Source: Haematobia irritans (lineage: Eukaryota > Arthropoda > Insecta > Diptera > Muscidae). From it: a stretch of 64,000 nucleotides of DNA. The position numbers were made by a program, and so were the translations under genes. The notes below the pieces were generated by a model that ran no database searches, had not been told where the DNA came from, and saw only the letters and a program-made list of their open reading frames with translations. The stretch spans positions 83,763,983 through 83,827,982 of the forward strand of contig NC_134398.1 in assembly GCF_050003625.1 (NCBI RefSeq), given 5' to 3'. Shown one piece after another: positions 1 to 13,680 of this stretch. The first letter of the stretch is position 1. Every line of letters starts with the position of its first letter.

Positions 1-430
1 TGTACCAAATTTTAGCCGAATCGGATGAAATTTGCTTCTCTTAGAGGCTCCGCAAGCCAAATCGGGGGATCGGTTTATATGGGGGCTATATATAATTTAT
101 TTATTTATTTTCTTGGCGAATCCAAGCCGCAAAGCCATATACGGATTCCAAAACTACACAAACAGCAATAATGACCAATTTTTGCATAGTTGTTAGAGAC
201 CATAGACTAACACCATGTACCAAATTTTAGCCGAATCGGATGAAATTTGCTTCTCTTAGAGGCTCCGCAAGCCAAATCGGGGGATCGGTTTATATGGGGG
301 CTATATATAATTTATTTATTTATTTTCTTGGCGAATCCAAGCCGCAAAGCCATATACGGATTCCAAAACTACACAAACAGCAATAATTACAAATTATAAA
401 AATTATGAGCTTAAAAACTAGAAATTAATA
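1..430. repeat. 215-bp tandem duplication of Family B-type monomer with a LINE-tail insert
   Basis: The segment starting at 1 recurs from 216 with almost no change, giving two tandem copies with a 215-bp period. Each copy has part of the 153-bp Family B monomer (compare 55200-56100), in the orientation running toward GGGGGCTATATATAAT. Each is interrupted by the same roughly 75-bp stretch that starts with (TTTA)n and ends CAGCAATAAT. Read on the minus strand, that stretch looks like a short LINE 3' end with an (AAAT)n tail. The insert therefore came first and the duplication second. No coding potential is seen. Confidence 0.75.
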
Positions 431-441
431 AAAAAAATAGT

Positions 442-452
442 ATCAATAAGTG
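442..452 (+). other. Left target-site duplication of the LOA element
   Basis: ATCAATAAGTG, matched exactly at 5192-5202 just beyond the CTAACCTAAC tail. It fixes both ends of the LINE. Confidence 0.85.
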
Positions 453-477
453 TCGAACCTTTTCTAAGGTGACGACA

Positions 478-1524
478 TCAAAAGGAGGCAATCCCTCTCG
501 AAAGAGATTCAAGGAACGAAGAAATGCTTTGTTTATCCTAAAGAAATTAGGATCAGTCGACCCAAGCACGTAGTCGGCTAAGCAAAGCGATTCCTTAAAA
601 TGGGCTCAAGGAATTCTTGAAGCTGGAAAAAGGGAACGATCACCGGATGAGCTACCATCCTCTAAACGGGATCAAAGATCGTTTGCCTCAGTTGCAAAAG
701 ACAGCCTTATGATGGCTATTATTAATAAAGGAGCTTTGGACGGTATGATTCCATGGCAAAAATGGGGGGAAATTGAGAACGCGATGCCTGGTGTCTACTC
801 AGAGGTGCGAAAAAAGTTTCCCGGACCAAGTCCTCGACGGCAAGATGCTAGATGGTATCAAGGACGATATAAGTTAATAGCTTTTGCAGACCAGAGGTCT
901 ATGGATTGCTTTAAAGCTGCATTGATGCTAATTGGTGAAGTTTGGGAAGGAGCCGCTTTGGAGTTAGTCGATAAAAAAGACATACCGGCTAAACCTAGAG
1001 CACATGCATGGATACCGGCAAACCCTCCTGATCCTGAGTCAATACTAGAGAGACTAAAAGAATGTAACCCAGATCTTCCAACCGCCGATTGGAAGGTTGG
1101 TCGTTTGGATGAGGTGGATGGACCAAGACGGCATGCGGTATTTATATTAAACATAGAGTCGCTGCCACATCTAGCCCAGACCCAAGGACGCGTAAGTTAT
1201 GGCTTTCATGATATCCATATGAAGGTATACAAAAGCGATCAGCCAAAGGATTCCGAAACGGACAAGCCTCCGGTAGAGTCAGCAGTGGAAAAATCTCCTA
1301 GCGAAGCCGAAGGAGACATAAAACCTGCAGACTATGGCGAAAATCATATGCGGGAAGTTTCTACAGGCTCAAGCCTCACCAAAACTGAACCGCGGATTGT
1401 TGCGAGAGTCACCGAGATCTGTGAAGAGGAAGCCCTTGATGACTCAATTGAAGCGGCTGATGTGACGGTGGTTGAAAATTTGGATGGTTCTACGGTTCCT
1501 CCAGATAAATCTTCACCATTGTAA
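478..1524 (+). pseudogene. LOA ORF1 (DUF4780-like nucleic-acid-binding protein), 5'-truncated, one nonsense codon
   Basis: ORF1 proteins of LOA-type LINEs bind the element RNA and help target integration. The readable frame runs from before 478 to the stop at 1522-1524. An in-frame TAG at 571-573 breaks it, and the longest ATG-initiated piece starts at 709. That piece has the block GMIPWQKWGEIENAM and a downstream W-rich region typical, as I recall, of the DUF4780 family found in fly LINE ORF1. The C-terminal third is acidic and low in complexity. The true N-terminus is missing at the 5' junction at 453. The end overlaps the start of ORF2 by about 50 bases in another frame, as expected for a two-ORF LINE. 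Assignment to ORF1 is firm. The domain name is from memory of the family. Confidence 0.8.
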
Positions 1525-4500
1525 GGCCGCTTGTGCTGCCTTAAAAGTTCTCCTGATGAAAGGAGACATAGATATAGTTCTTATTCAAGAACCATACATA
1601 TATAAGGACAAGATCTGTGAATTAAGCACTCCGGGTTTCAAACTTTTGCATAATACCGGTACCGATATAAATCGAGCATGTATAATTGCTAAAAACGAAC
1701 TAAACTTGTTTCTGCTTCCTTCATTGAGCAATGCAGACACTGTCGTAGCCAGTCTAGAGATATCCACATGCAAATATTGGGTATCTTCGGTCTACATGGG
1801 ACATGATAGGGAGATGCCACCCTGTGCCGTTAAGACCTTAGTTGAGGAGTCACTAAAAACAAAGACAAAACTCATTATGGGATGCGATGCAAATGCACAT
1901 CATAGTATTTGGGGAAGTAGTGATACTAATGCAAGGGGAGAGTCGCTAATAGAGTTTATTTTGCGTACTAACCTGGTAGTTTGCAATAAGGGAGATGCAC
2001 CAACCTTCGTCACCAGGAACAGACAAGAGGTTTTGGACGTAACGTTGACCTCTCCGGAACTGAATGATAAGATATCTGAGTGGCAAGTTTTGAGGGAACA
2101 TAGCTTCTCAGATCATCGCTACATCAGTTTCAGATTGGCTGTTCGTACTTCAAAGACCATATTTCCGCCAAATGTTAGGAAAGCTGATTGGAATAGGTAT
2201 AGGGAATCGTTCAATTCGATGATACCGGAAATGCCGGAGACAAATATGAGCACTGTGCAAGATATCGAACACGCAGTGGAGCGGATTACTAAGGCCTTCA
2301 ACATTTCACTGAAAGCTGCTTGCCCTAGAGGAAAGCCAAGGGGAAAAAATCGACCGCCATGGTGGACTACGGACTTAAGTAATATGAGGAAATCCTGCAG
2401 GAAGCTCTTTAACAAAGCAAAGTCCACAAGAGCTCCGGAGGATTGGGACACTTACAAGATGAATCTGAGAGAATATAAACGAGAACTGAGAAGGTCTCAA
2501 AAAAACTCTTGGGATGATTACTGTAGCAGTATTGAGAATACGTCAGAGGCTTCCAGACTACTAACACCGCTCCAGGTTTCATTAAAACATCGGAGGGAAA
2601 TTGGACAACGTCCAGTGAGGAGACGTTGGAGGTACTTTTGGACACACACTTCCCTGGAAATCAGACGGTTGAACCATGTTCCGGCGGTGTAACAGAGGCT
2701 CAGCGATCATTTCCTATCGAGGAAATTGTGTCGGAATCTAGAATAAAATGGGCTTTAAATAGCTTTGGACCATTCAAATCCCCCGGACCTGATGGAATTA
2801 CTCCGGCGGAGTTACAGGCAGTGGCTGAAAGAGTTATCCCCTGGTTGACGGTGATATATAAACGATGTGTAAACTTAGCATATATTCCAGAAAAGTGGAG
2901 GGAAACAAAAGTCGTCTTCATACCTAAAGCAGGAAAAGCCTCTCACTCGAGTGCGAAGGATTTCCGACCAATCAGCTTATCCTCATTCCTACTTAAGACC
3001 CTGGAGAGGATGATAGACATGTATCTTAGAACTAGCGTGGATTCAAGTTTGCTCTCGAAACGACAGCATGCATACTCGAAGGGCAGGTCTACTGAGACCG
3101 CATTGCATGAACTAGTCAGCTTTATTGAAAGCTCACTATCTGTCAAAGAATACACAATCGTGGCGTTTCTAGACATCGAAGGGGCGTTCAATAATGTCCA
3201 TCCGAGCTCGATATTAAATGGACTGACAACTCTGAATGTTGATCCAGGTATACTTAGGCTGTTAGACGAACTTCTAATAAAGAGACGTATTTCAGCCACA
3301 CTAGGGCAAGCAAACATACAAAGGTATGTGAACAGAGGCACTCCACAAGGAGGAGTTCTATCACCTCTTCTTTGGAATGTTGCTATAAACAACCTTCTGG
3401 TTTCCCTAGAAAAAGAAAGGATAAAAGTGGTGGCATACGCAGATGATGTGGCGCTAGCAGTCAGGGGAAAATTCCCATCCACAATCAGAGATATTATACA
3501 GAGAGCTCTCCGGATGACTGAGAAATGGGCGAAAGATAATGGTCTTGGTGTAAATCCAGCAAAGACAGAACTAGTCATGTACTGCAAAGATCGTAAAACT
3601 CCCACGGTTAGGCCCATTTCCTTAGGGGGTACTGAAATTCCCTTTGGTGAGTATGCAAAATACCTTGGCGTTATTTTGGACAGGAAGCTGAATTTTAGGC
3701 TTAATATTGAAGAGAGGGCGAGAAAAGCCACGGTAGCTTTGTACTCGTGCAAAAAGGCAATAGGGAAAAAGTGGGGACTAAAACCAAAAATTGTGCATTG
3801 GCTATACACTGCAGTAGTTAGACCTATAATGCTATATGGTGTTGTAGTCTGGTGGCCGGCACTTCAGAAACCGACTTGTTTAGATAAAGTTCAGCGTATG
3901 GCGAGCTTATGTATCTCAGGCGCATTTAGTAAGACAGGAACAGACTCCCTTAATGTCATGCTACATCTATTGCCTTTAGACATTTTGGCCAAACAGTCAG
4001 CTGCAACAACGGCTGTGCGGTTGCGCGAGCTATCGCTGTGGTCGGAAAAAATGTACGGTCATAGTTCGGTCCTCAAAATAATGCCAGATGTGCCTAACGT
4101 AGTGGATTATACCCTGGCAAAACCACTTTTCGACAAAAAGTTTGAAACTCTAATTCCCAACAGTGAGGCGTGGTGTACACAGACCCCGGGGAATAAAAGA
4201 TATATAGATTTCTATACTGATGGCTCCAAATTGAATGGACAAGTGGGGTTCGGAGTATATTCTAAAGATCTGGAAATTCGAATAGCGAAAAGATTACCTA
4301 ATCACTGTAGTGTTTTTCAGGCTGAAATATTAGCAATAAGAGAGGTGGCGAATTGGCTGAGAAGTAATGTTCCAACAAATATTGGCATTAATATATACTC
4401 AGACAGTCAACCTGCAATAAAATCCTTGGACTCTGTGTTCCTCAACTCGAAAACGGCCATCGACTGCCGCAAATCTCTCAATGAGATGGCTGAGCAGTAC

Positions 4501-5055
4501 AATATTCACCTAATATGGGTGCCTGGCCATAGGAACATACCGGGGAACTGCGAAGCGGATGAGTTGGCAAGGCTAGGGACTACCTTACATATTCCAGGGG
4601 AACTGGAATTTGTTGGTATGCCCCTAGCTACCTGCAAGCTCATGCTGCGTGAGAAGGCTGTTAGGATGGCAAATGTTCGATGGGAGAATTGCAAGGGTTG
4701 TAACGACACCAAGCAAATATGGCCCCATTTCAACTTAAACCGCACACTAGATATGCTAATGTTCTCGAGACGTCAGATATCACTCCTGATATCTGCTATA
4801 ACGGGTCGCTGCCTGATAGGCGATTTTGCTAAAACTATTGGCGCGAAGTATAATGACTATTGTATGAGCTGTCATGATGCGGAGGAAAAAGAATCAATTA
4901 AACACCTCTTGTGTGAGTGTCCTGCATTTTGTGTAAAGCGCAAGCAACTTTTAGGAGCATATAGCTTCAGATTACTGGCGGATCTGGAAAACGTTAACTT
5001 AAGCAGTCTGCTAATGTTTTTGGAACAATCTGGTTGGTTCAACAAAGAAAACTAA
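1472..5055 (+). pseudogene. LOA ORF2: endonuclease, reverse transcriptase and RNase H, one frameshift
   Basis: The replication polyprotein of the LINE. The first part (1472-about 2690) is an APE-type endonuclease with IQEP near the N-terminus, GCDANAHHSIWG and the terminal SFSDHRY motif. A frameshift between about 2626 and 2692 moves the frame. From 2626 the second part has the RT motifs: DFRPISLSS, FLDIEGAF (Asp at residue 183 of this part), GTPQGGVLSPLLWN and YADD (Asp 273 and 274). RNase H follows with FYTDGS (Asp 532), an AEILAI Glu, a YSDSQ Asp and a VPGHRNIPGNCEAD His/Asp block. It ends with a C-x2-C-type knuckle, CMSCHDAEEK...HLLCEC. All catalytic residues I can identify are present, so the frameshift is the only obvious lesion. 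The protein would nick target DNA and prime reverse transcription there. Confidence 0.92.
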
Positions 5056-5122
5056 TCAAGAAGGTTCAGCGGTTAAAACTAGAAGTGCCCATATGTAATA
5101 GGTACTTTTAGTTAATGTGGTA

Positions 5123-5191
5123 TCACAATGGACTGAATAGTCTAAGTGAGCCTGAATCTTAATCGGGCTGCCACTTTAACCTAACCTAACC
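5123..5191 (+). other. LOA 3' tail shared with a SINE
   Basis: This 3' untranslated end, from the CACAATGGACTGAATAG block to the CTAACCTAAC repeats, recurs exactly in the 64-bp insertion at 8773-8836. It recurs in diverged form at the 3' end of the tRNA-derived SINE near 60960-61025. In LINE/SINE pairs such a tail is the signal recognised by the reverse transcriptase. Confidence 0.75.
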
Positions 5192-5202
5192 ATCAATAAG
5201 TG

Positions 5203-5268
5203 ACTAAACAGAATTTGAAACAAACAAATACACAATAATTAAAACAATTAACAAAAAAATTATGAGAA
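5203..5268. other. AT-rich flank, nothing recognised
   Basis: A short AT-rich stretch between the right duplication of the LOA element and the end of a Family A repeat. No ORF, RNA gene or repeat match was seen. Confidence 0.5.
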
Positions 5269-5486
5269 CAAGTAAGGAAAGTCTAAAGGCGGGCGGGGCC
5301 GACTATATTATACCCTGCACCACTTTGTAGATCTAAATTTTCGATACCATATCACATCCGTCAAATGTGTTGGGTGCTATATATAAAGGTTTGTCCCAAA
5401 TACATACATTTAAATATCACTCGATTTGGACAGAATTTGATAGACTTCTACAAAATCTATAGACTTAAAATTTAAGTCGGCTAATA
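5269..5486 (-). repeat. Family A repeat, terminal fragment with the 3' hairpin
   Basis: Begins CAAGTAAGGAAAGTC, followed by the hairpin GGCGGGCGGGGCCGAC and TATTATACCCTGCACCAC. It matches the left end of the complete copy at 58885-60203 nearly base for base up to AAGTCGGCTAAT. There a mariner element and a (TA)n tract interrupt it and the rest is missing. Hairpin and CAAG end are read as the 3' end of a rolling-circle-type element on the minus strand. Confidence 0.75.
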
Positions 5487-5488
5487 TA

Positions 5489-7600
<2,112 letters not shown>

Positions 7601-7946
7601 ATATTTTCCTCTAGTACATTCCGAACCTCACTAAGTTTCAATGATAAACGGTTAACAGAAAAACTCTGACAATTAAAGTGACCAATATTTAAATTTCCTC
7701 TATAATTTCTCAATTGTGATGATAAGTAACTATTACCACTAGCAACATTTGACAATAATTTTTCCATAAAAAAAAATTTAATGGCGAAAAATTAAATTAA
7801 AAATTAAAAAACTATAAAGTAAAATAAAATAAAATTACCTAGTATTAAGTTCTACGACGACTGGCATTATATCTCATCCAAAAGCTCTTCACATTCCTCA
7901 GCATCCAATAGCTTACATTCCCCATTAAGCAAATATATTTCCACTT
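7601..7946 (-). other. Degenerate inter-ORF region of the same LINE
   Basis: AT-rich sequence between the endonuclease remnant and the ORF1 remnant, with no readable frame. It is probably the decayed ORF1/ORF2 junction of the same element. Confidence 0.4.
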
Positions 7947-8709
7947 TCAGAATATTACGATATACGAGCTTTTTATTTTGTTCTCACTTCTAAGCCTCCG
8001 ACATATATAAATTAATTTGGATGCAGAGCTACGAAGATGATCATTTAAGAATATTCGGCTACTCACATCAACACCCATAACTTCATTGAGCAGTATACGA
8101 GTTCCACAATGACAATTGGCCATTATTAAATCACGCTTATATATGCAATTAAATTTAACAAGCACAAAACTCCCAGTCGTAGGCATTCTTAAACTCTTTC
8201 TCTAAACTCTCAAGCTTGTTACTAAATTCATCACGAATTCTGTGTATGGTCTCATTTAATTTAGCCTAAATGACCAACATTTTTTCCTCATGCTCCTTTC
8301 TGTGTCTATTTTGTTGTGCCTCGATAACTGAGCTGAATTCTTCGCAGTATTTACGGAGCTGTGCATTTAAGTCAGGATTAGTCATGTTGCAACTATCACC
8401 AACTGGCTCAAACATTGTGCTGCTTAACCCAGTGTGTGGTAGAGTACCACCAGCACTAGTACGTGAAACATAATCTTCACTCACGACACAAGTACTTTCC
8501 TTATTCATGCAACTGTTGCATTTGAATAAAAAAATTTGATTTCTATAAAGAAAATCATGCTGCTCCTTCGTAACCTTTAAGTAGGAAAATATGATAAAAT
8601 TCACCGCAAACAAAGCACCCAATACTATATCTAGACACTTTTGAGATGCAGGCCCGGCATATGTATACTTTTTTCTTAGAAGGCATTTTCCCAACAATTG
8701 AAAATACAC
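7947..8709 (-). pseudogene. Remnant of non-LTR ORF1 (zinc-finger / FP25-like type)
   Basis: Two minus-strand pieces. The 8709-8266 piece has Cys pairs (FKCNSCMNKESTC) like the end of a PHD-type finger, followed by a Glu-rich segment. The 8186-7947 piece has SSRIFLNDHLRSSASKLIYICRRL, similar to the conserved C-terminal block of insect LINE ORF1 proteins related to FP25. A related but better preserved ORF1 occurs at 34349-34967. Stops and frame changes separate the two pieces. Order and strand fit the endonuclease remnant downstream, so all of 6698-8710 is probably one dead element. Clade is tentative. Confidence 0.55.
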
Positions 8710-8772
8710 AGCTCTGGGCGCAATAAATACAGAAGCAAATTACAATGTTTATGTTTAGAGCATATGATACAC

Positions 8773-8836
8773 AATGGACTGAATAGTCTAAGTGAGCCTG
8801 AATCTTAATCGGGCTGCCACTTTAACCTAACCTAAC
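8773..8836 (+). mobile_element. 64-bp dead-on-arrival LOA insertion with 12-bp target-site duplication
   Basis: Exactly the last 64 bases of the LOA element at 453-5191, ending in the CTAACCTAAC tail. It is flanked by CATATGATACAC at 8761-8772 and again at 8837-8848. The perfect duplication and identity show an extremely 5'-truncated, recent LINE insertion. Confidence 0.92.
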
Positions 8837-8857
8837 CATATGATACACGAAAAAAGC

Positions 8858-9066
8858 ACACAGCAAACACCGATGGCGGCTGCAACAACAACGAAAGTGA
8901 AGTTTATAGTCAAAGACTAAATTTTTTGAAGATCGGGAAGCAGCAAATGACAATGTTTATATTTTGAAGAACAGCAAATGACAATGTTTATCTTTTGAAG
9001 AAATATGAGACACCAAACAGGCACAGCGCAAAATAACAAACAGCAAACACCAATGGCAGGTACAAA
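8858..9066. repeat. Local partial duplications
   Basis: AGCAAATGACAATGTTTAT occurs at about 8942 and again about 36 bp later. An ACAGCAAACACC-ATGGC block occurs at about 8862 and again near 9043. These are local tandem duplications in noncoding DNA between two LINE remnants. Confidence 0.65.
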
Positions 9067-9111
9067 AACCACAGTCACACTCAAAGAGATACATGTCAAA
9101 ACGTTTTAGCA

Positions 9112-10190
9112 CAATGGGGTGATATCTCCGGCACTGTTTAACCTGTTCTCGATTACACCCCCTCCTGACGGCGTCGAGATTGTATCATATGCGGACGATT
9201 GTACAACCATGGCATCCGGGCCCATGGTTGATTACATATGTGATCGATTGAACGTCTACCTCGCTGATCTTAACAGTTATTTCACTGCAAGAAATTTGAG
9301 GATATCTCCCACCAACTCCTCAGCCACGTCCGGCCATGCCACTGCAATTTGTAATAAGCTCCGCGGTAGAAACAAGGCCCTCAAGTCGCTTGCGGGTAGA
9401 AGTTGGAGTGCGGACAAAGAAAACTTGTTGACTACATATAAGGCAATCGGTCGATCAGTGGTAAACTATGCAGAGCCTGTGTGAACAACCCAAACAAGCG
9501 TCACGCAGTGGAATAACATACAAAGCTGTCAGAACGCTGCCCTTTGAACTGCAACAGGATGTCTCCACAGTACACCCCCTGTCTCCGAAGTACACCTTTA
9601 TGCGGAGACCAAGATCATCCCAGTGCACGACACAATTACGTGTTGCCAAAGCAGTAACTCTTGGGTTGCTATCGAAGCTGTCATCCAAATCACCATCGTG
9701 GGTAGACAACCTCCACCCAGGGATTTAAGGGTTGATCTTCACCTTCTAGAGCGCGAGATCCAGCGTTATAAAAGAGAGCCTCTACATCAGGCAGCATACC
9801 AGACAGGTCTGAACAGGATTAATTCTGTTCTCGGACTACGACCACTACCCATAGCACCGGAGGAGAGAGACCTCCCGCGGCAGACCAAGAAAGTTTTGGC
9901 CCAACTAAGATCAGGCAAGTGCATCCACCTCAGTTCCTACTTATCAGTGATTCATAGTAACGTAGCTGACGTGTGTCCCATCTGTAATCAAGGGCCACAT
10001 GACACTCGTCACCTTTTCGCTTGCCCAACTAAGCCTACCCGTCTCACCACAAGATCACTCTGGACACACCCCATCCTTGTCGCATAGTTCCTTGATCTGG
10101 CTAGCATTTGAACTACCTAAGCATAGAACAAAATGGATGAAACTACATTAAAACTATTACAACAGCAACCACAGAAATTTACCTTGTGCT
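9112..10190 (+). pseudogene. Jockey-like non-LTR ORF2 C-terminal remnant
   Basis: Begins abruptly in RT motif 4 (NGVISPALFNLF), then SYADDCTTMASG carries the RT active site. RNLRISPTNSSAT is followed directly by SGHATAICNKLRGRNKALKSLAGRSW. By comparison with fly families of this kind, a stretch between these two blocks has been deleted. A frameshift near 9480-9720 follows. The last part (to 10087) has DLHLLEREIQRY and a C-terminal Cys/His block, VCPICNQGPHDTRHLFAC, ending SLWTHPILVA. The 5' truncation in the RT is typical of a LINE copy. Clade is a judgement from the C-terminal motif. Confidence 0.75.
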
Positions 10191-10194
10191 AAAC

Positions 10195-10515
10195 CTGTGA
10201 GATCGGTTAAAAAATAAAACTATTATGGCCAGATTTTCGAAAATCGAGTGGAGAATATATGGTATATGGGAGCTATATTTGAATCTGAACCGATTTGGAT
10301 GATTTGCAGGTATAATAAAAAATGGGCTTGTTGCCAAATTTGGCAAACTCGGGCGGTATATATATGGGAGCAATATCTACATTTGATCCGATTTTCCCCA
10401 AATTTAATAGCATTCGTCCTTGTGCCCCAAACAAGGCCATGTACTAAATATCATCCAACTCGGTTAATAATTGGGATCCTGCGAACAACAAATTCATGGA
10501 CAGACGTACATTAGG
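10195..10515 (+). repeat. Diverged Family A-like tandem monomers
   Basis: Two imperfect copies of the Family A monomer are visible, anchored on ATATGGGAGCTATATTTGAA and GGGAGCAATATCTACATTTG. Then come an AATAGCATTCGTCCTTGTGCC block and a short GACAGACG remnant. All also occur in the better copy at 45016-45985. No ends are preserved. Confidence 0.65.
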
Positions 10516-10555
10516 GTATAATTAATTACATCAAATAATTTCGGAAGTGTTCTTT

Positions 10556-10640
10556 TAGTATTGGTTTCCATGTGTGAAACTTTGGATATCGTATACGACA
10601 TGGTGGGGATTCTCAGAAGCGCGGAAAAATTCAAAAAATG
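10556..10640 (+). repeat. Fragment of Family J end
   Basis: The block with GTGGGGATTCTCA and AAATTCAAAAAATGTTGACAGG is a diverged copy of the right end of the element at 20371-21144, where it leads into a (TA)n tract. Confidence 0.6.
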
Positions 10641-13260
10641 TTGACAGGATACTAGATAACTAGAGTAAGGTTCATTACTTTGAAAATGAATAAATCGAGC
10701 TTTATTAAAATCTTAACAAAATCTGTATGGTATCGGGTTTGAGGATTATCTGAATAACAAGTCTCTTATGTTAATGCACATAATAATGTTTTTCTTTTTA
10801 TATCTAAATAATGTTATTAATTCTTATTTCCTTTTATGATGTCCTAAATATTGTGTTTAATCATCTTGAATAACATACTGTATTTATGAAACTTGAAACA
10901 AAAAGTAACTAAAACTGTAAGCTATTTCAACACGTGAGCGTGCCTATGTTCCTGAGATTCCATATTTTCGGGAGTGCAATTTTCAGTGCACAGTGTGCAC
11001 TTCTCTAATACAAATACTCAATCGCATCTAATCACTAGCACTGCGTAGTAGTACTAATTCATTATTTCTTGTTACTGTATTTTCCAACTGCACTGGGAGG
11101 TTCCAGTGTATCGCATCTATTCCCTGGTACTGAGTAAGGCAAATATATCGACCAACTCTTGTATGTAGTCTCTATATTTATGCATATAACATTTAAATTG
11201 CTCCCCCATCCAACACAACGAATATTGCCGAAATTGATGACAGAATTAATTAAAAGAACCTAAAGCGAAAGCTATTTACTATAGTCGATTGGCTGACTTA
11301 GTTATCGAAGGCATAAAACCATAACGACTTATTTCTTCAATACAGCACCAATAACCGCTCAAGAAATTTTTAATATAATTGAAAAATTTAACGAAATTAC
11401 CTTTTTTAAAGGTAATATTTTTTGAAACTCATTAAATGTGGCCCAGATCCCTAATATACGAATCAACCGATTTATATGAACCGAATTAGAACCATATTAA
11501 AGTGTTGTTGAATAAATCTGTTCAATCTAAATAAGTTTGGTAGAAAATTTCGGAAACATTTTGATTTTATCAAAAGCTGCCTACATTTAACAAAGCGGTT
11601 GGCAAGCGAGAATAGCTTTCTGAATACGCAATAACTTCTAAAAGCTTTCTGAAATTTTACTCACATACACGAAACAAATATTCGTTACGAATTGATCAAC
11701 AAATACGCCGGTCGGTTACATGATTTTAAAAAGAAATAAATTTACCAATAATAAGATAAGACTTTATCAATATGAAACTTTGAACTTCTTCTTTTTGGAA
11801 TATCCCATATAATAGAGAGGAGTGCAAAGATCATTAACATCATACAGACTTTTTGTTCACAGTGCATTCTAATTTCTACAGAAATAAAAACAATTTAAGT
11901 CGTAAAATAACGGTAATGAACAATTTATAATTGTTTCGGAGAAACAATTTCATATCACGACATATTAGCAAAGATTTGGTTATGAAATATCTTTCGTCAA
12001 CTAATTTGTCTGTATATACACATATGCATAAACAAAAATAGATACAAATGAAATTTTATTCTTCATGGAAACCCAGCAGCGTATATCGAGGACACTTACA
12101 ATTTAGAACATTCGCGTAGACTTCTCTTTTCACAAGAAAATTGATACTTATTCATTGGTCAAGCCTTTAAACAGGTATTTGTTAAGATCCCTTGTCTCAT
12201 AACATACTTGTCGACGTCTTATAACCTTTCTGTGATATGAATTTGAAGGATCATTTTTAAGTAACTTTTCGTAGGCCTTGTAGGGTATTGTGAATTACAA
12301 CGTATGGAACGAGACAAAATAAAAAAAACGGGTTTAAAAAAAGCAGTATATATTCTCATAGCTAACTTCTTCAATCTGAGGCCTCTGAAAAATGTTTATA
12401 TCGTAAGTCAATTTATAAGTTTTTCGACAACCAATGGTAGGCAATGGCATCCTGTGTAAGAAATCAATGAGTACGTTATAGGAATTGCTTTATTTCTCCA
12501 AATAAATGCCTTTTATAAGACCTTATGAAGAGCGATTTACGCCGCTGGGATTGGCAAACAAATCTGTAAATCTACATACACAAATAAAAAACAAATAGCC
12601 ATGTTTGATTGAAGACTGAGTCCCACCAGCAACCCTTCTTGTCAATAAACAAAAAAACAGATAAACTGGAATCGAAGTAATTGAAAATGTCATTGCAATT
12701 GATAAATCATCCGTCATCAGACTGTAATGGGCTTTTAAATAGGGTATTAACAGGAGCAGCTCTCATTTTCGATAATATATAGAATTCTAACTCACACATT
12801 TAAAATTAAACTTTTGGCAACAAAGGTCAAATGAAAGTTAATTGCCCCTTCTGGTTCTCCAGAATTCCATTTCACATTTGGGTATGACCGTCGGAGATAA
12901 TAAAATTACACAGAAATATTTTATTGGTTGACTTACCATTTTATATTCCGATATTTTATAATGGTTTTGCGTCCAGGAGGGCTATTAAGGAAATACTTAT
13001 AGCAAATGAATAGGTAAGAAGGGCAGTAGAACGTATATATCCACACCTTCTGGAATGCAGAAAATACAATTATTAACAAATAATAGCCGGATAGCGGGTA
13101 GTGATATGAAAGAGCTGAGTAATTGACATCCGACTATCAGATTCATTTTTCTAGTCAGTGTGTGTGAGCCCCATCAAAAAATGTACATGGTGTGTCGAGT
13201 TAAATAAATTGTTATGTAAAACTAAATCAGTAAAGGACGGTTCTAGCTTGTAGAAATCCA
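10641..13260. other. AT-rich region, mostly unassigned; possible gypsy gag trace
   Basis: About 2.6 kb without a convincing gene or repeat boundary. One short plus-strand frame at about 11336-11416 reads APITAQEIFNIIEKFNEITF before a stop. That resembles the start of errantivirus-type gag proteins and could be the 5' part of the gypsy remnant that begins at 13270. The rest shows no Pol III boxes, no tandem array and no inverted ends that I can support. Confidence 0.3.
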
Positions 13261-13368
13261 GATAGTTTAGAATCCGCAATGGATATATTATTTGAAAGTG
13301 GGTACGAAAAAATGGGTAAAGATGGGCGCATCTTTAATTTCCAAAATAAACAACATAATGTAATGCGC

Positions 13369-13600
13369 TTTACAGACTATCAGTTATTCCGGACGGAATA
13401 TCGGTGTTTGTAAAGAATCTTACAGTGTGCCGGATCGATACGACTTGTCGGCGATGACTAAATAATCGGTAAATGTGTTATCGATTCCATAAACATGCAG
13501 CAGTATCGATTACTCCTTCGGACTTAACATATAGTGCGCACAATATATGGGATATGTTCGACACGAGCACTGTCGTCCGGAATAACTGATAGTCTGTAAA
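13369..13600. mobile_element. Family F MITE, copy 1 (232 bp)
   Basis: Perfect inverted ends starting TTTACAGACTATCAGTTATT, with GCGC on both sides (13365-13368 and 13601-13604) as a candidate 4-bp target duplication. The second copy at 19753-19984 is the same length and about 95% alike by eye. Non-coding. Confidence 0.85.
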
Positions 13601-13680
13601 GCGCATAACAAATCGCCAACGCAATCAAGATCAACAAGATAATCGAATAATAACTACAATAACCACAACCGAAATGACTA

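Larger units (their letters stand above)
453..5191 (+). mobile_element. LOA/Bilbo-like non-LTR retrotransposon (LINE), nearly full length
   Basis: A 4.7-kb LINE bounded by an 11-bp direct repeat, ATCAATAAGTG, at 442-452 and 5192-5202. I read this as the target-site duplication. It carries ORF1, an overlapping ORF2 (endonuclease, reverse transcriptase, RNase H, Cys-rich tail) and a 3' end of repeated CTAAC instead of poly(A). An RNase H domain and a DUF4780-type ORF1 are features of the LOA clade. The 5' end begins inside ORF1, so the copy is slightly 5'-truncated. One nonsense codon in ORF1 and one frameshift in ORF2 make it inactive, yet the perfect duplication suggests a fairly recent insertion. 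Confidence 0.9.

Noticed and set aside
2943..3809. 288-codon frame on the minus strand inside LOA ORF2
   Set aside because: It is the shadow of the reverse transcriptase. No known domain, and it shares the codon pattern of the sense strand.
10641..13260. A host gene in the longest stretch without clear TEs
   Set aside because: No frame above background, no convincing splice pattern and no domain. The one suggestive peptide looks like retroelement gag.
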